Part shown: piece after piece, positions 42,736 through 44,391 of the stretch | How positions within the stretch are numbered: the stretch's first letter is position 1 | Layout of the letters: every line of letters begins with the position of its first letter | Program-made: the position numbers and the translations under genes | The notes under the pieces: generated by a model | Seen by the model: only the letters and a program-made list of their open reading frames with translations | Database searches by the model: none | Told to the model about the DNA's origin: nothing | Assembly: GCA_903886275.1 (NCBI GenBank) | Contig: CAISLN010000122.1 | Coordinates: 1-44,391 of the forward strand | Length of the DNA stretch: 44,391 bases | Source of the DNA: an uncultured beta proteobacterium | Lineage (GTDB): Bacteria > Pseudomonadota > Gammaproteobacteria > Burkholderiales > Burkholderiaceae_C | Reading direction: 5' to 3'

Positions 42736-43824
42736 TTGACTAAGAAGATTCGTGTTGTGGTGGTTGATGACTCCGCGCTAGTGCGCAGTTTGCTGGCGGA
42801 AATCATCAACCGCCAGCAGGACATGGAGTGCGTGGGGACGGCGAATGACCCATTGATAGCGCGCGAAATGATCCGGGAGCTCAGTCCCGATGTAATTACG
42901 CTGGACATAGAAATGCCCAAGATGGACGGCATTGAATTTCTTGGGCGCTTGATGCGTTTGCGCCCCATGCCGGTCGTCATGATTTCTACTTTGACTGAGC
43001 GCGGTGCAGAAGTCACCATGCGTGCACTGGAGCTGGGGGCTGTAGATTTTGTTGCCAAACCGCGTATTGGCGTAGTGGATGGTATCAACGACCTAGCCGA
43101 ACAAATTGTGGACAAGGTGCGAGTGGCAGCGCAGGCGCGAGTGCGCCGCAGTGTGGTTGCGGTGCCTACAACCGGTACGGGGCAGGCAGTGGGGGTCTTG
43201 CCCGCACGCAATCCTTCTATTGGCCGCATATCCACGGAAAAACTGATTTGCATTGGTGCTTCTACTGGCGGGACCGAGGCCATCAAAGAAATACTGGTGC
43301 GGATGCCTGCGGACTCCCCCGGCATTGTGATTACCCAGCACATGCCACCGGGCTTCACCACCAGCTTTGCCGCGCGCTTGGACGGGCTTTGCCAGATCTC
43401 GGTCAAAGAAGCTGCCAACGGCGACCGCATCCTGCCGGGGCATGCCTATATTGCCCCCGGCGGCAAGCAATTTCGGATTGACAGGAGTGGAGCGAATTAC
43501 CTGTGTGTAGTGGAAGACGGTGAACTGGTGAATCGACACAAGCCTTCGGTAGAGGTGCTCTTTATGTCCGCAGCACGTGTCGTGGGACGCAATGCCTTTG
43601 GCATCATGCTCACAGGCATGGGTAACGACGGCGCCAAGGCCATGAAGGAGATGCGTGACTGTGGCAGTTACAACTATGTGCAGGATGAAGCCAGTTGCGT
43701 TGTGTTTGGCATGCCTAGGGAGGCAATCTTGCATGGTGCTGCCGATGAGGTCCTGCCGCTGGTTGCCATAGCTCCCGCCCTCTTAGCCAAGCTGAGCGGT
43801 AGCAACGACCGCTACCGGGTCTAA
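42736..43824 (+). CDS. cheB: Chemotaxis methylesterase/response regulator CheB
   Basis: CheB removes receptor methyl groups under control of CheA. The 362 residues combine a receiver domain (Asp57 in ITLDIEMPKMDG) with a methylesterase domain. Its triad is Ser176 (GASTGG), His202 (TQHMPPG) and Asp298 (GMGNDGAKAM), with the same 26 and 96 residue spacing as Salmonella CheB. The start is TTG 42736, with GAGGA about 7 nt upstream. The gene ends the chemotaxis operon. Confidence 0.97.
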   Translation: MTKKIRVVVVDDSALVRSLLAEIINRQQDMECVGTANDPLIAREMIRELSPDVITLDIEMPKMDGIEFLGRLMRLRPMPVVMISTLTERGAEVTMRALELGAVDFVAKPRIGVVDGINDLAEQIVDKVRVAAQARVRRSVVAVPTTGTGQAVGVLPARNPSIGRISTEKLICIGASTGGTEAIKEILVRMPADSPGIVITQHMPPGFTTSFAARLDGLCQISVKEAANGDRILPGHAYIAPGGKQFRIDRSGANYLCVVEDGELVNRHKPSVEVLFMSAARVVGRNAFGIMLTGMGNDGAKAMKEMRDCGSYNYVQDEASCVVFGMPREAILHGAADEVLPLVAIAPALLAKLSGSNDRYRV

Positions 43825-43853
43825 CAAACTTTCGGATGTGTACCGCTGCGGTA
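43797..43853 (+). terminator. Possible terminator hairpins at the end of the chemotaxis operon
   Basis: CGGTAGC (43797-43803) pairs with GCTACCG (43811-43817) across the cheB stop, and TACCG (43841-43845) pairs with CGGTA (43849-43853). No clean T-run follows, so the call is weak, but an operon end is expected before the rRNA promoters. Confidence 0.3.
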
Positions 43854-43910
43854 ACTGCGCAGCCCTTCTTCCTCATCTATTTCGAAATTTCCGGCTAAGT
43901 GTCCGAAACC

Positions 43911-43950
43911 ATGTCATAATCGAAGGCTGCACTGATGACGGTGCAGAGCA
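43911..43950 (+). promoter_or_regulatory. rRNA operon upstream promoter-like copy (P1) with hairpin
   Basis: CATAAT (43915-43920) could be a -10 box. About 7 nt later a hairpin CTGCAC (43927-43932) / GTGCAG (43941-43946) with an 8-nt loop begins. The same arrangement recurs 99 bp downstream. No good -35 box precedes this copy, so its promoter activity is uncertain. Confidence 0.4.
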
Positions 43951-43989
43951 GTTTCAAAGTAGAGTGTTTAAAAAGACTTTAAAAGAAAC

Positions 43990-44019
43990 TTGCAAACAGC
44001 CTCAAAACTGTGTCATAAT
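43990..44019 (+). promoter_or_regulatory. Likely main rRNA promoter (P2)
   Basis: TTGCAA (43990-43995) and CATAAT (44014-44019) with an 18-nt spacer give a good sigma-70 match about 240 nt before the 16S gene, a usual place for rRNA promoters. Confidence 0.6.
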
Positions 44020-44051
44020 TCAAGGCTGCGCTGATCACGGTGCAGTTAGCA
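44010..44051 (+). repeat. Second copy of the promoter/hairpin element
   Basis: This copy matches 43911-43950 at a period of 99 bp: TGTCATAAT, then AGGCTGC, CTGAT and ACGGTGCAG are shared. The hairpin arms are CTGCGC (44026-44031) and GTGCAG (44040-44045). The one arm base that differs from copy one changes A-U to a G-U wobble, so pairing is kept. Confidence 0.75.
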
Positions 44052-44089
44052 AGAAGAGAGTAAAAAAAGCTTCTTGTGTTCCTTAAAAA
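44050..44089 (+). promoter_or_regulatory. boxB-like hairpin and boxA-like antitermination site
   Basis: CAAGAAG (44050-44056) pairs perfectly with CTTCTTG (44070-44076). TGTTCCTTAAAAA (44077-44089) follows at once and resembles boxA (E. coli TGCTCTTTAACA). Order and position fit the rRNA antitermination signal that recruits NusB and S10 in known systems. Confidence 0.6.
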
Positions 44090-44107
44090 TTTACAGCCGA
44101 TAAATGT

Positions 44108-44169
44108 GGGCGTTTGAAGGCGATTGCCAAGTTCTTCGGAACTATGTCTTAACTGACATACAAACGCTC
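44108..44169 (+). other. Structured 16S leader: outer stem enclosing two perfect hairpins
   Basis: GGGCGTTTG (44108-44116) pairs with CAAACGCTC (44161-44169), with one G-U. Inside are AGTTC-TTCG-GAACT (44130-44143), a UUCG tetraloop hairpin, and TATGTC/GACATA (44143-44148 with 44155-44160), which share one base at 44143. A further GAAA tetraloop hairpin GCTC/GAGC lies at 44231-44242, just before 16S. These probably guide folding or processing of the precursor. Confidence 0.65.
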
Positions 44170-44258
44170 ATGAAGTAAAAAAGATGTGAAATTCAGAAAT
44201 GAAGTTCACGTTGATTCCAATTTATGAGTTGCTCGAAAGAGCGAAAAAATTCAAGATC

Positions 44259-44391
44259 GAACTATAGAGTTTGATCCTGGCTCAGATTGAACGCTGGCGG
44301 CATGCCTTACACATGCAAGTCGAACGGCAGCACGGGAGCAATCCTGGTGGCGAGTGGCGAACGGGTGAGTAATATATCGGAACGTGCCCAG
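44259..44391 (+). rRNA. rrs: 16S ribosomal RNA, 5' end (partial)
   Basis: The universal GAGTTTGATCCTGGCTCAG begins at 44267, followed by ATTGAACGCTGGCGGCATGC and the first variable region. The start is placed 8 nt before GAGTTTG by alignment with E. coli numbering. The V1 sequence is of Comamonadaceae type. The gene runs off the window. Confidence 0.97.

Noticed and set aside
43838..44086. 82-codon frame upstream of 16S
   Set aside because: It lies over the rRNA promoters and duplicated hairpins; its internal protein repeat simply translates the 99-bp DNA repeat.
44097..44104. GCCGATAA-like sigma-28 -10 motif in the rRNA leader
   Set aside because: There is no TAAA at the required distance upstream and it sits within the transcribed rRNA leader.
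1..44391. CRISPR arrays, insertion sequences, attachment sites and tRNA genes
   Set aside because: None found: the repeats present are coding modules, a microsatellite or rRNA promoter copies, and no transposase, integrase or tRNA fold was recognised.

Overview
The window comes from a betaproteobacterium, most likely a member of the Comamonadaceae (Burkholderiales, Rhodoferax-like). The evidence is the first ~130 nt of a 16S rRNA gene at the right edge, whose V1 region reads like that family, the high GC content with Ala-rich proteins, and the enteric-style fliE / fliFGHIJK / fliLMNOPQR order. The assignment rests on family knowledge, not on a database search.

Layout. (1) 1-14636, plus strand: a type I secretion locus. 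The tail of one secreted repeat protein is followed by a ~500-nt regulatory gap, then a tightly packed operon: a TolC-type outer membrane protein, a LapB-like ABC transporter, an HlyD/LapC-like adaptor and a 2756-residue surface protein. That protein has a BapA-like N-terminal domain, a (GCTCCC)8 linker, thirteen Ala-rich ~134-residue repeats that each carry a Trp, and RTX-like beta-roll coils. Its C-terminal module is shared with the truncated protein at the left edge. (2) 14731-24722, minus strand: ten genes reading fliE, rfbF, rfbG, C-methyltransferase, NAD-epimerase, split transketolase (two genes), TPR/O-GlcNAc-transferase-type glycosyltransferase, a second glycosyltransferase-like protein and a DegT aminotransferase, with overlaps or gaps of at most 27 nt. 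This looks like a CDP-sugar pathway plus transferases placed in the fliE transcription unit, so flagellin glycosylation is the leading inference. (3) 24896-35643, plus strand: fliF to fliR, divergent from fliE. (4) 35640-37393, minus strand: a LuxR-type response regulator and its translationally coupled REC-HisKA_3 kinase. (5) 37576-43824, plus strand: a short CheZ-like protein, then cheY, cheA, cheW, cheR, cheD and cheB. (6) 43825 to the end: an rRNA operon leader with two 99-bp-spaced promoter/hairpin copies, a boxB/boxA-like element and a structured leader, followed by the start of 16S rRNA.

How it fits together. The window combines a secreted adhesin-type system, the flagellar export/basal-body genes, a sugar-modification pathway wired to fliE, and chemotaxis control of the motor. 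The parts most worth study are the fliE-linked CDP-sugar/transketolase cassette and the giant Ala-rich helical-repeat secreted protein with its regulatory region.
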